64,000 nt of DNA from an uncultured Vampirovibrio sp. (GCA_910584405.1 CAJUAL010000004.1:1-64000), one strand, 5' to 3'; shown: positions 25,922 through 34,614, counted from the first letter of the stretch. The notes: generated by a model not told the origin, from the letters alone. Program-made: numbers and translations.

Positions 25922-27004
25922 ATGAAAGATATGTTAGATAAAATTTTGCAAATAGAGCAAAAATATAAAGAATTAGGCGAAACCTTGTCAGATCCTGCTG
26001 TAATTCAGGATTATAACAAGTTTAGAGATTTGTCAAAACAGAGAAAATCAATGGAAGAAACCGTTGAACTCTATTACAAATGGAAAGAAACCACAGACGC
26101 TATAGAAGACGCTAAACAAATGCTTTTTGAAGAAAAAGACGAAGAAATGCGTTCTTTTTTGAAAGCTGAAATGGAAGAAAATGAAGCAAAAATTCCTGAG
26201 TTTGAAGAAAGAATGAAAGTTCTTCTTCTTCCTCGCGACCCTATGGATGATAAAGATATTATGCTTGAAATCAGAGGCGGAGCAGGCGGAGATGAAGCTA
26301 ACATTTTTGCAGGCGATTTGATGAGAATGTACTTAAGATACGCTGATAAAATGGGTTGGCAGACTCAAATTTTGAGTAAAACCGATTGTGAAGCAGGCGG
26401 CGTTTCAGAAGTTATCATCTCAATGAAAGGTGACAGTATTTTCTCTCGTTTGAAATACGAATCAGGTGTTCACAGGGTTCAAAGGGTTCCTGCAACCGAA
26501 TCTCAAGGAAGAGTTCATACTTCAACCGCAACAGTTGCCGTTATGCCTCAGGTTGATGATGTTGAAGTTAATCTTAATATGAATGATGTTGAAATTACAA
26601 CAGCACGTTCTGGCGGAGCAGGAGGTCAAAACGTTAACAAAGTAGAAACTGCGGCAAGAGTATTCCATAAACCGACAGGAATAATGATATTCTGTACGGA
26701 AGAACGTTCTCAATTACAAAACAAAGAACGTGCGTTAGAAATTCTTAAAGCAAAACTTTATGATATGGAAGTTCAAAAACAAACTCAGGAAATTACTGAT
26801 TTAAGACGTTCTCAAGTCGGATCAGGTGATCGCTCAGAACGTATCAGAACTTATAATTTTCCTCAAGGCCGCTTAACAGATCACAGATTAAATCACAATT
26901 TAAATGTGTGGACTGTTATCGATGGCGAATTGGATGAACTTATAGATTTGCTGACAGAATATGACCAAAAGCTGAAATTGGAAAAATTAGCTCAGGTAGA
27001 TTAA
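25922..27004 (+). CDS. prfA: peptide chain release factor 1
   Basis: Recognises UAA and UAG and triggers peptide release. 360 residues with the RF1-specific PAT tripeptide at 190-192 (RVPATESQGRVHTS) and the catalytic GGQ at 234-236 (SGGAGGQNVNK). Full length. First gene of a run with ylxR and infB. An ATG three codons later is an alternative start. Confidence 0.96.
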   Translation: MKDMLDKILQIEQKYKELGETLSDPAVIQDYNKFRDLSKQRKSMEETVELYYKWKETTDAIEDAKQMLFEEKDEEMRSFLKAEMEENEAKIPEFEERMKVLLLPRDPMDDKDIMLEIRGGAGGDEANIFAGDLMRMYLRYADKMGWQTQILSKTDCEAGGVSEVIISMKGDSIFSRLKYESGVHRVQRVPATESQGRVHTSTATVAVMPQVDDVEVNLNMNDVEITTARSGGAGGQNVNKVETAARVFHKPTGIMIFCTEERSQLQNKERALEILKAKLYDMEVQKQTQEITDLRRSQVGSGDRSERIRTYNFPQGRLTDHRLNHNLNVWTVIDGELDELIDLLTEYDQKLKLEKLAQVD

Positions 27005-27015
27005 GAGGTGTATTG

Positions 27016-27270
27016 GTGACAGAACGAAGATGTGTTAGCTGCTGGCAGGTTAAAGATAGAGATGAATTAATTAAAATTACTGCCGATAATAACACTTCAA
27101 AGCCTGTTATAAATCCAAATTCCTTTACATTTGGCAGATCAGCATATCTTTGCTATAATAAATCTTGTATAGAAGCAGCTTTTAAAAAAAATAAATTGGG
27201 CAGGCATTTAAAAACGCAGGTCCCTAACGAATTGAAAGGACAGTTATTAGATGAGTTACGAAACAGTTAG
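27016..27270 (+). CDS. ylxR: YlxR-family RNA-binding protein
   Basis: 84 residues. Family motif RRCVSCWQVKDRDELIKI at the N-terminus and GRSAYLCYNKSCIEAAFKKN in the centre. GTG 27016 is preferred: AGAGGTG ends six bases upstream, while TTG 27013 lies too close. YlxR normally sits between nusA and infB; here prfA takes nusA's place. It overlaps infB by 20 bases. Confidence 0.85.
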   Translation: MTERRCVSCWQVKDRDELIKITADNNTSKPVINPNSFTFGRSAYLCYNKSCIEAAFKKNKLGRHLKTQVPNELKGQLLDELRNS

Positions 27271-29785
27271 AATAAGTGAATTGGCAAAAGAACTGGGGCT
27301 TCCGAGCAAAGAAGTCGTAGAAAAGTTTGCGCAAATGGGAGTAACGGGTAAAACTCATTCAAGTACTGTTACACAAGATCAAATAAGCAGATTAAAAGAT
27401 TTTATCGCAAACGGCGGTGTGAAAAAAGTTGCGAAACCTAAAGCTTTCGTTGTTAAAAAAGCAAAACCGGCAGAAGAGCCTGTTGTAGAAAAACCTGTAG
27501 AGGAAAAAACAGAAAAACCTGAAAAAATAGAACCTCAGGTTAAAATTGAGCGTGTTGAAAGACCAAAAGTCGAAAAAGCAAAACCAGTTAGCCGTTTAGA
27601 AATTGTACGCAGAGCTCCTCGTTCGACAGAAGGCACAGCTGCTCCTGCTCGCAGAGAACGCTCAGAACGTCCTGAACGCCCGCAAAGAGGTGACAGGCCG
27701 TTTAATAAAACAGAAAGACCTGCTCGCCCTGAAAGAGCTCCAAGAGGTGAAAAACCTTCAACACCTAAAGAAGGCGGAGCTGACAAAAAACAACCGCTTC
27801 AACGTCGTATAATTCCTCAAGAAATTTATGACAACAAACCGGGTGCTCAAGGTGGTGCTAAACGCAGACCTGACGGTAAGAAAAAAGAAAAAGACTTTAA
27901 TTCTAAAAAAGAAGAACAAGAAAGAATTTCTTTAGAAAAAGCTGCAGCTCAACATCATAAAAAGAAAGTTCAAAGAACAGAAGAAGTTGAAGAAGTTAAA
28001 CAAATTGTTGTAAATCAGGCAATGACAATTTCCGAGTTATCTGAAAAGATTAAGAAAACTCCTGCCGAAATTGTTAAGTTCCTTATGTTGAACGGAGTTA
28101 TGGCAACAGTTAACCAACTTATTGATGTTGATGTTATTAAAAAAGTTTGCGCTGAATATGATTTAGAAGTTCTTGAAGAAGACTTGGATGCATTTATTGA
28201 ACAAGAACTTGAAAAAGAAGAAAAAGCAAAAGCTTTATCAGAAGTTGATAAAAAATTATTGAAAAAACGTGCTCCAGTTATCAGTATTATGGGTCACGTA
28301 GACCACGGTAAAACAACGTTACTTGATAGTATTCGTGCTTCAAAACACAAAATTGTTGCAACAGAAGTTGGCGGAATTACACAATCTATCGGTGCTTATA
28401 CCGTATTTTTAGGTGATAATAACGATAAGAAAATTGTATTCTTAGATACTCCGGGTCACGAAGCGTTTACCGAAATGCGTGCCCGAGGTGCGAAGGCTAC
28501 GGATATTGCGATTTTGGTTGTGGCGGCTGATGATGGTATTATGCCTCAAACAATTGAAGCTATTAACCACGCAAAAGCGGCTGAAATTCCTATTATCGTT
28601 GCTGTTAACAAAATCGATAAGCCGGGAGCCAACCCTGATAAAGTTTTACAGCAATTAACAGAACATGGTCTTGTTCCTGAAGATTGGGGCGGAGATACTA
28701 TTACTGTTAAGGTTTCAGCTCTTCAAGGTACTGGTATTGACGAGTTACTTGAATATATTCTGCTTGTAGCTGATGTTCAGGATTTGAAAGCTAATCCTAA
28801 GGCAGAAGCTTCTGGTGTTGTAATTGAAGCAAACTTAGACAAAGGTAAAGGTCCTGTAGCTACATTGTTGGTTCAAAACGGAACTTTACGTGCAGGTAAC
28901 TGTATTGTTGTAGGTACTGCTTGCGGCAGAGTCAGAGCGTTGTTATCAGACAGCGGTGAAAGAATCCAAAAAGCTGAACCTTCTACTCCTGTTGAGGTTT
29001 TAGGTTTGTCAGAAGTTCCTCAGGCAGGGGATTATTTTGAAGTTGTTAAAAACGAAAAAGAAATGAAATCTATTATCGCAGACAGAAAAGAAAAAGAACG
29101 CGATAAGAGATTAGAAGCAATGCTTCCTGCTCATATAAGAAAAGAATCTGTCGCAGGTGATGATGCTATTCCTCAATTGAATTTGATTATCAAAGCTAAT
29201 ACGCATGGTTCTGCTGAAGCTGTAGCTCAAGCTATTGCGGGTGTTGAATCTAAAGAAATTACTACAAAAATCATTCACGTTGGTGTAGGTAATATTTCAG
29301 AAGCTGATGTAATGCTTGCAGCGGCATCAAACGCATTGATTTTAGGATTTACAGTTAAGGAAGATTCTAATGCTTTAGCTTCAGCAGAGCGAGAAGGCGT
29401 AACTATTAAGAAATACGATATTATTTATCAATTATTGGAAGATATCGAAAAAACATTGTTATCGCTTCTTGAGCCTGAAATCAAAGAAGTTGAACTTGGA
29501 AAAGCAGAAGTTCGTCAAGTGTTTACAATTGGTAAAACCAATAAAATTGCAGGATGTTATGTCTTGGAAGGTAAGATTGTTCGTTCAAAAGATGCAGTAC
29601 TTATCAGAAACGGTGAAGAAATCTTCCGCGGTGCAATTGATCAGTTGAAACGTTTCAAAGATGATGTTAAAGAAGTTGCTCAAGGCTTTGAATGCGGTAT
29701 TTCATTCAGTAAGTTTAATGATATTCAAGAAGGCGACATAATTGAAGTTTCAACAACAGAAGAAGTTGAAAGAAAAAGTTTATAG
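27251..29785 (+). CDS. infB: translation initiation factor IF-2
   Basis: 844 residues. Brings fMet-tRNA to the 30S subunit. IF2_N domain at the N-terminus (VRISELAKELGLPSKEVVEK), a 170-residue charged linker rich in E, K, R and P, a second IF2_N-like module (MTISELSEKIKKTPAEIVKF), then the GTPase domain GHVDHGKTTLLD, DTPGHEAF and NKIDKPGA, followed by domains II-IV. In most bacteria rbfA and truB follow directly; here a 1-kb prepilin/HTH pair intervenes. Confidence 0.96.
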   Translation: MSYETVRISELAKELGLPSKEVVEKFAQMGVTGKTHSSTVTQDQISRLKDFIANGGVKKVAKPKAFVVKKAKPAEEPVVEKPVEEKTEKPEKIEPQVKIERVERPKVEKAKPVSRLEIVRRAPRSTEGTAAPARRERSERPERPQRGDRPFNKTERPARPERAPRGEKPSTPKEGGADKKQPLQRRIIPQEIYDNKPGAQGGAKRRPDGKKKEKDFNSKKEEQERISLEKAAAQHHKKKVQRTEEVEEVKQIVVNQAMTISELSEKIKKTPAEIVKFLMLNGVMATVNQLIDVDVIKKVCAEYDLEVLEEDLDAFIEQELEKEEKAKALSEVDKKLLKKRAPVISIMGHVDHGKTTLLDSIRASKHKIVATEVGGITQSIGAYTVFLGDNNDKKIVFLDTPGHEAFTEMRARGAKATDIAILVVAADDGIMPQTIEAINHAKAAEIPIIVAVNKIDKPGANPDKVLQQLTEHGLVPEDWGGDTITVKVSALQGTGIDELLEYILLVADVQDLKANPKAEASGVVIEANLDKGKGPVATLLVQNGTLRAGNCIVVGTACGRVRALLSDSGERIQKAEPSTPVEVLGLSEVPQAGDYFEVVKNEKEMKSIIADRKEKERDKRLEAMLPAHIRKESVAGDDAIPQLNLIIKANTHGSAEAVAQAIAGVESKEITTKIIHVGVGNISEADVMLAAASNALILGFTVKEDSNALASAEREGVTIKKYDIIYQLLEDIEKTLLSLLEPEIKEVELGKAEVRQVFTIGKTNKIAGCYVLEGKIVRSKDAVLIRNGEEIFRGAIDQLKRFKDDVKEVAQGFECGISFSKFNDIQEGDIIEVSTTEEVERKSL

Positions 29786-29790
29786 GAAAA

Positions 29791-30513
29791 TTATTTGACT
29801 TTTTTCTTCCAAACATCATTTGGGATTGACCAGCCATTGTTTTTAACTTTTGCTAAACAAAACATTCCTGCAATATTTCCTGTGGCATTAACCGAGCAAT
29901 TTTTATTAATGTCTTCTAATGTTTTATCTTGTCCTGCTGCAATTAATCCATTTGCTGTCATTACAACTGCGTAAATATCTTTACCTATGATATTTGGTGG
30001 AGCTGCACCATTTGCATCGATATATAGTGTTATACTTTTTGTTGTTGAATTTATACCGAATATATTTAACAGCTGGCTTGGGTGATACCAATCGATTACC
30101 AGATTAGTTCCGTTTATTAACTGAACAATTACCATATCATATGAACCTATTCCTATTCCCGGGGTATCAAAGGGGACAGATGTCCCGGATAATGCTTTAT
30201 TCTTTTTTGTATGCCAGCAACCGGCTGTATCATAACAAACTCTGTTGTATTTAACATAGGGTGCCAAATATGTATTGAACCAACTTTTCATATTACTCAT
30301 ACCGCTGGTTCCTAAGTATTGGTCTAATGCAATGTCATCAGCTTCGGCTGATTTCATTGCTTGTTGTAATATAGAATAAGTTTCTTTTAGTCTTGTTTCA
30401 ACTACACGCTTTTGGTAGTTTGATATAAGATTAGGTAATGTTATTGCCGCAACAACTCCGATTATTCCTAGGGTTATCAAAGTTTCAGCTAAAGTGAATG
30501 CCTTCTTTTTCAT
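29791..30513 (-). CDS. type IV prepilin-like protein inserted between infB and rbfA
   Basis: 240 residues: leader MKKKA, then FTLAETLITLGIIGVVAAITLP with Glu at mature position 5; the -1 residue is Ala, not Gly. GGAGAGAACTAC precedes the ATG. Family core: DANGAAPPNIIGKDIYAV and C-terminal C...MFC pair, ending NNGWSIPNDVW. It starts only five bases after infB on the opposite strand, with no terminator seen between, so infB transcription may run antisense into it. Head-to-head with the HTH gene at 30620. Confidence 0.85.
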   Translation of the reverse strand: MKKKAFTLAETLITLGIIGVVAAITLPNLISNYQKRVVETRLKETYSILQQAMKSAEADDIALDQYLGTSGMSNMKSWFNTYLAPYVKYNRVCYDTAGCWHTKKNKALSGTSVPFDTPGIGIGSYDMVIVQLINGTNLVIDWYHPSQLLNIFGINSTTKSITLYIDANGAAPPNIIGKDIYAVVMTANGLIAAGQDKTLEDINKNCSVNATGNIAGMFCLAKVKNNGWSIPNDVWKKKVK

Positions 30514-30535
30514 GTAGTTCTCTCCGTAATCAAAT

Positions 30536-30569
30536 TTGAATACTATTCAATAATATGAATAATATTCAT
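30536..30569. promoter_or_regulatory. pair of palindromic operator candidates
   Basis: Two perfect 15-base palindromes: TTGAATA-C-TATTCAA at 30536-30550 and ATGAATA-A-TATTCAT at 30555-30569, with centres 19 bases apart (about two helical turns). A third half-site TATTCAT lies at 30583-30589. They sit between the divergent prepilin and HTH genes, the expected place for autoregulator binding. Confidence 0.55.
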
Positions 30570-30619
30570 TAATATACAATGTTATTCATATTCTGTCAAC
30601 GCAAATGTATAATCAAGTT

Positions 30620-30844
30620 ATGAATACCAGAGAAGAAGTTAAAATAATGTTGGGTTCTAAATGTATGACATTAAAAGAACTTGCAAGGAGGATGACCGAA
30701 CTTTCAGGGAAAAATTATTCGCAAAGTTTGTTATCTCACAAGCTCAAAGATGAATCTTTGCGCTATTCAGAAATGAAGCTTATATGTAAAATCTTGGGTT
30801 ACAGAATTTATATTGACTTTGACGAAATCCGATTGGGGCGTTAA
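30620..30844 (+). CDS. small HTH-like DNA-binding protein, divergent from prepilin
   Basis: 74 residues from ATG 30620. The pattern MTLKELARRMTELSGKNYSQ then SLLSHKLKDESLRYSEMKLI and LGYRIYIDFDE matches the protein at 1871 helix for helix. As there, TATAAT (30608-30613) ends exactly six bases before the ATG and no Shine-Dalgarno exists, so a leaderless message is likely. Function as a local regulator of the facing prepilin gene is inferred from position. Confidence 0.65.
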   Translation: MNTREEVKIMLGSKCMTLKELARRMTELSGKNYSQSLLSHKLKDESLRYSEMKLICKILGYRIYIDFDEIRLGR

Positions 30845-30888
30845 AATTTTTGATTTTATGTTATAATCCTTGTATTAAGGAGAAAATT

Positions 30889-31233
30889 ATGACATTACGA
30901 AACGAAAGAGTTAGAAAAGAATTAATGCGTGATATATCTGAAATCCTGAGAAAAGAAATCAGAGGTTTGGAAGGTGTTGTATCAATTGTTGATGTGGAAG
31001 TTGCACATGATAATTCTTTTGCAAAAGTTATATATAGTGTTTTAGGATCTGATGAGCAGATTGAAAAGACAAAAGCGGTAATTGAAAAAAGCACACCGAA
31101 TATTCGTTATCATGTTGGGAAAATGCTAAGATTGCGTTTGACTCCGGAACTTCGTTTTGTATATTCAAACGGTTTGGAAGAAGGCGCAAGAGTTACGGAA
31201 TTAATAAATAAAATTTCCCGCGGAGAAATCTAG
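30889..31233 (+). CDS. rbfA: ribosome-binding factor A
   Basis: 114 residues from ATG 30889 (AAGGAGAAAATT). Family features: RNERVRKELMRDISEILRKE, VSIVDVEVAHDNSFAKVIYS and LRLRLTPELRFVYSNGLEEG. Acts in 16S rRNA 5'-end maturation. A TATAAT at 30862-30867 may give it its own promoter after the inserted prepilin/HTH pair cut it off from infB. truB follows in the same direction. Confidence 0.93.
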   Translation: MTLRNERVRKELMRDISEILRKEIRGLEGVVSIVDVEVAHDNSFAKVIYSVLGSDEQIEKTKAVIEKSTPNIRYHVGKMLRLRLTPELRFVYSNGLEEGARVTELINKISRGEI

Positions 31234-31268
31234 GGTTAAATAAGACTCATTGTTGGAGGATTTTGAAA

Positions 31269-32156
31269 ATGACTGCAACTTCAAAAAATTTACCCCTTGG
31301 CTTTTTGAATGTTTATAAACCAAAAGGAATGACATCGCATGATGTTATAAGCAGGCTTCGCCGTATTACTCATATAAAACAAATCGGGCATACGGGAACT
31401 TTAGATCCGTTTGCTGTCGGGGTTTTGCCTGTCGGTATCGGCAAGGCTACAAAACTTTTTGAATATCTTGATGATAATAAAGAATATCTTGCAACCGTTC
31501 AGTTTGGAAAAAATACTTCAACTTATGATATTGAAGGTGAAATAACAGATACTTTTGATAAAAAGGTTACGCAAGCTCAAGTTGAAGTTGCGTTAAAATC
31601 TTTTGAAGGTGAAATCACTCAGTTGCCTCCGATTTATTCTGCAATAAAGGTTAATGGTAAAAAACTTTACGAATATGCGCGTGAAGGTAAAGAGGTAAAA
31701 ATAGAACCTCGAAAAGTATTTATAAGCAGAATTGAATTGAAAGAATTTGATGAAGAAAATCAGAGCGCTAAAGTTTTAATAGGGTGTTCTAAAGGTACGT
31801 ATATTCGCTCAATTGCTTATGATTTAGGTAAAATATTAGCCTGCGGCGGATATTTAACGGCACTAGAACGTACTAAAGCAGGGAAATTTGAGGTTCAGGA
31901 TGCAATTGAATTAGACAAGTTTTCTGATATTGAAATAGTTACTCAAAAATTAATATATCCGACAAACGTTTTAGATATTCCGTCTTACGAACTTAATGAC
32001 CAAGAATGTGTAAGAGTATCTCATGGCATGGCGATTTATAATGATAAATTTACCACAGGAGATATTGTTTTTTTAGTTTATAGTGGTAAAATATTTGCAG
32101 TAGGAAAAGTTGAGCAAAATAAAATTTTAGCTAAGAAAGTATTTGAGGTTATATGA
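31269..32156 (+). CDS. truB: tRNA pseudouridine-55 synthase
   Basis: 295 residues from ATG 31269, nine bases after GGAGGA; a TTG two codons earlier is too close to it. Catalytic motif GHTGTLDPFAVGVLPV with nucleophile D46; also KPKGMTSHDVI, PPIYSAIKVNGKKLYEYAREG and CSKGTYIRSIAYDLG. C-terminal PUA-like region present. Overlaps the DUF2993 gene by four bases (ATGA). Confidence 0.95.
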   Translation: MTATSKNLPLGFLNVYKPKGMTSHDVISRLRRITHIKQIGHTGTLDPFAVGVLPVGIGKATKLFEYLDDNKEYLATVQFGKNTSTYDIEGEITDTFDKKVTQAQVEVALKSFEGEITQLPPIYSAIKVNGKKLYEYAREGKEVKIEPRKVFISRIELKEFDEENQSAKVLIGCSKGTYIRSIAYDLGKILACGGYLTALERTKAGKFEVQDAIELDKFSDIEIVTQKLIYPTNVLDIPSYELNDQECVRVSHGMAIYNDKFTTGDIVFLVYSGKIFAVGKVEQNKILAKKVFEVI

Positions 32157-33022
32157 AAAAGATTGTTTTAATGTTAATGGTTCTGTTATCTGTTCAAAGT
32201 GGGGCTTTCGCTTATACTTGTAACGATTATAATTGTGTGGCTCCGTATAATATGAATAATAAATTCAGAACAGTCACAGGAGCTGTTACGGGGTTAAATA
32301 CACTAACAGAATTAAAGCTTGAATCTATTATAAAAAAAGAAGTTCTTAAATTAGGCTCAGCTGAAAATGTTAAGGTAGATTTTGATTCATATAGCGCTCG
32401 AGATTTAAAAAACGGTATTTTTAAATCAATGAAAATTTCAGGGAAGAATATTCTAATTAATGATATTCATTTGTCTTCTCTTGATTTGGCTACATTGTGT
32501 AACTTCAATTATATCAAACAGGTTGATAAAGATATTATTTTTGTGGAAGATTTTCCGATGTCATTTGATTTGACAATTTCACAAGATGATATTAATAGAA
32601 CAATGCAACACCCTAGGTATAAAAAGCTTATCAGTGATTTGAATCTGGTTGTAGGCTCTTTTGCGAAAGGTGTTAAAATTTCATCTACAAAAGTTGCATT
32701 AAAAAATCGCAAATTCTATTATATAGTCGGATTTAGCATTCCGTTTATCAGAAGTGAACAAAAACTTGTATTCCAGGCAGATGTTTGTATTCAAAATGGT
32801 AAAATTGAACTTGCAAATGTTAAAACTGTTTCCGGCAATTTTAATTTAGATTTAAAACGCGCTGACTTTTTACTTAGCAGATTGAATCCTTTAGACTTTT
32901 CGGTTAATATTTTGAAGAACAAAAATGCTAAAGTAAAAGTTGAAAATCTTCAATTATCAGGAGATGGAAATTCTATATCTGCAAATGGTATCATAATTGT
33001 TCCAAAGGAGTCTTATGAATAA
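32153..33022 (+). CDS. DUF2993 (LmeA-like) secreted lipid-binding protein
   Basis: 289 residues with a signal peptide (MKKIVLMLMVLLSVQSGAFA). The mature part shows the DUF2993 pattern: KVDFDSYSARDLKNGIFKSM, NILINDIHLSSLDLATLC, DLTISQDDINRTM and VKISSTKVAL. The family binds phospholipids at the envelope in actinobacteria and is frequent in cyanobacteria. Its start overlaps truB and the next gene starts inside its last codons, so truB, this gene and the GerMN gene are one transcript. Confidence 0.75.
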   Translation: MKKIVLMLMVLLSVQSGAFAYTCNDYNCVAPYNMNNKFRTVTGAVTGLNTLTELKLESIIKKEVLKLGSAENVKVDFDSYSARDLKNGIFKSMKISGKNILINDIHLSSLDLATLCNFNYIKQVDKDIIFVEDFPMSFDLTISQDDINRTMQHPRYKKLISDLNLVVGSFAKGVKISSTKVALKNRKFYYIVGFSIPFIRSEQKLVFQADVCIQNGKIELANVKTVSGNFNLDLKRADFLLSRLNPLDFSVNILKNKNAKVKVENLQLSGDGNSISANGIIIVPKESYE

Positions 33023-33623
33023 AAATCAAAAAATTCTTTTATTATTTATCGGATTTTGTATGTTTGTTGTGGTTGGCTTGATTGCGTTTAATGTATTAAT
33101 GCCAAAACCAGAGATTAAAGCTGACGATGTTCAGGTGTCAGAACGCTCGGTTGAAGAAGAACCTGCGGCAGATGATAAACAGGAAGAAGTTAATGTAAAA
33201 GAATATATTAACATTTATATGATTGGTAAAAATGAACATAACGAAGAAGTTTATAAGGCTGTAAAACGTGTTTATAATAAAGACATAGACGGTTCAAAAA
33301 TTAAATTTGCAGTCAGTTCATTAATTCGCGGACCAAAACCTGAAGAAAGACAACGTGGTGTTTATACTGAAATCCCGTCAGGTGCTGAAATTATAAATAT
33401 TACAGAACGCTCTGACAGAGTTATTGTTAACTTAAATTCGGCTTTTGTAAACGGAGGCGGGACAGAAAGTCTTTATAAACGTTTGTACCAGCTTATTAAG
33501 ACTGCGCGTTTAAATTCAAGTATCCCTGTGTATTTGTATATTGACGGACAGCAGGCAGATGTTGTCGGAGGAGAAGGTATAATGCTTTCTCAACCGTTGA
33601 GTAATTCTTCATTAGAAAACTAA
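33015..33623 (+). CDS. GerMN-domain membrane-anchored protein
   Basis: 202 residues from ATG 33015 (AAAGGAGTCTT). One N-terminal membrane anchor (about 6-28), an acidic linker, and a GerMN domain at about 75-195: FAVSSLIRGPKPEERQRGVY, EIPSGAEI, VIVNLNSAFVNGGGTES. GerMN domains occur in envelope proteins well outside spore formers, so no sporulation role should be read into it. Probably exposed on the outer face of the inner membrane. Confidence 0.78.
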   Translation: MNKNQKILLLFIGFCMFVVVGLIAFNVLMPKPEIKADDVQVSERSVEEEPAADDKQEEVNVKEYINIYMIGKNEHNEEVYKAVKRVYNKDIDGSKIKFAVSSLIRGPKPEERQRGVYTEIPSGAEIINITERSDRVIVNLNSAFVNGGGTESLYKRLYQLIKTARLNSSIPVYLYIDGQQADVVGGEGIMLSQPLSNSSLEN

Positions 33624-33625
33624 TT

Positions 33626-33898
33626 ATGGAAGTAAAAAAAGATTTAGATTATTATTTGAATTTGGATTGGACACTTATTGAAGGTCAAGATTTGGATTTT
33701 GACGGGAATCCTTATTTCTTTATTGAGATAAAAGAGATTCCGAGTTTTACGTTTTGCGCAAAAACTTTAGCACGGGCAAAAGAAAATTATAAACGTCAGC
33801 TAAAATTAACCCTTCAAGTAATGCTTGAATGCGGTGAACATATTACAGAACCGGGAGAAGAGCCTGATGAACCTGATTGGGAATCTATGTGCCCGTAG
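33626..33898 (+). CDS. HicB-like small protein
   Basis: 90 residues. NPYFFIEIKEIPSFTFCAKTLARAKENYKRQLKLTLQ resembles the partial RNase-H-like fold of HicB antitoxins (strand, loop, helix with the pattern P...A...L..A), broken here only by my reading of its edges. There is no HicA-type toxin next to it and no added DNA-binding domain, so a toxin-antitoxin role is unsupported. Two bases after the GerMN gene, so co-transcribed; a hairpin terminator follows. Confidence 0.55.
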   Translation: MEVKKDLDYYLNLDWTLIEGQDLDFDGNPYFFIEIKEIPSFTFCAKTLARAKENYKRQLKLTLQVMLECGEHITEPGEEPDEPDWESMCP

Positions 33899-33917
33899 GG
33901 GTAAGTAACTTCATATT

Positions 33918-33953
33918 GCAGCTGCAATTTTTATAAATGAAAATTGCAGCTGC
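33918..33953 (+). terminator. hairpin closing the truB-to-HicB-like transcript
   Basis: GCAGCTGCAATTTT, eight-base loop, then the perfect complement AAAATTGCAGCTGC: 14 paired bases. A GC-rich stretch CCCTCGCCAACTTG..GAGAGGGAG follows at 33963-33991 and looks like another dispersed repeat. Confidence 0.65.
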
Positions 33954-34032
33954 CTAATTTATGCCCTCGCCAACTTGTGGGAGAGGGAGTAAGGGAGAAG
34001 GTTTTACCAGCTTACCTCTTGCGGGCAGAACT

Positions 34033-34109
34033 AACATTGATAGATTCCGTGTCGAGCACGGAATGACGAAAGCTGTTTTATTACTCTGAACTTGATTCAG
34101 AGTCTGTTA
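34033..34109. repeat. rearranged copy of the dispersed palindromic repeat
   Basis: A right arm (AACATTGATAGATTCCGTG to CACGGAATGAC, 34033-34067) is followed 13 bases later by a left-arm-like palindrome (CTCTGAACTTGATTCAGAG). The second piece is read through as the C-terminal codons and stop of the minus-strand kinase gene. Confidence 0.65.
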
Positions 34110-34614
34110 TTTTTAATATAATTCCTTTAATCTGTGTTTTTAAATTTTCATAATCCGAGTCATTTGTAACAACATAATTCCAGTCTTGAATATTATCAAG
34201 TCCTGTTTCTGTTATATCATCTTCTCCGATAAGAGTTCCTCTTTGGGCGCGAACCTCCCTGGATGCTTCAATTCTTATTGAAATTGCACCTGCTTTTTTA
34301 AAAATTTCGTATTCATGCGGAACTCTTACATCTGTAACTACTATGTTTCCTTCTTCTTCCAATATTTTTTTTAGCCAATAATCAGGGTCTTGCTGACGTC
34401 CCCAATTTCCGAGTTCTATTAAATCTGCTCGGTATTTGGCTTTGTTTGCTTCGATTTCTTCAAAAGTTAATCCTTTTTCTTTTGCATATGTGAGTTTTAT
34501 AATATCGCCCATCGCGCAACGTCGGTAACCTATTAACCCTTCCATTAATATTTTTGCTGCGGTATCTTTGCCCGAGTATTGTTTACCTGAAAATATTATT
34601 ATTTTATCTGCCAT
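34081..34614 (-). CDS. phosphomevalonate-kinase-like P-loop kinase
   Basis: 177 residues from ATG 34614. P-loop FSGKQYSGKDTAAKIL at the N-terminus; then YAKEKGLTFEEIEANKAKYR, LIELGNWGRQQDPDYWLKKI, VVTDVRVPHEYEIFKKAGA, R.QRG and GLDNIQDWNYVV. This order matches animal phosphomevalonate kinase (PF04275) unusually well; mononucleotide kinases with the same fold are the alternative. No other mevalonate-pathway gene is in the window, so a nucleotide substrate is at least as likely. The last nine residues (TDSESSSE region) come from a dispersed-repeat arm. Confidence 0.7.
   Translation of the reverse strand: MADKIIIFSGKQYSGKDTAAKILMEGLIGYRRCAMGDIIKLTYAKEKGLTFEEIEANKAKYRADLIELGNWGRQQDPDYWLKKILEEEGNIVVTDVRVPHEYEIFKKAGAISIRIEASREVRAQRGTLIGEDDITETGLDNIQDWNYVVTNDSDYENLKTQIKGIILKITDSESSSE

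Noticed and set aside
27535..27786. 83-codon antisense frame within infB
   Set aside because: Lies over the low-complexity linker of IF-2; low-complexity product and no start signals.
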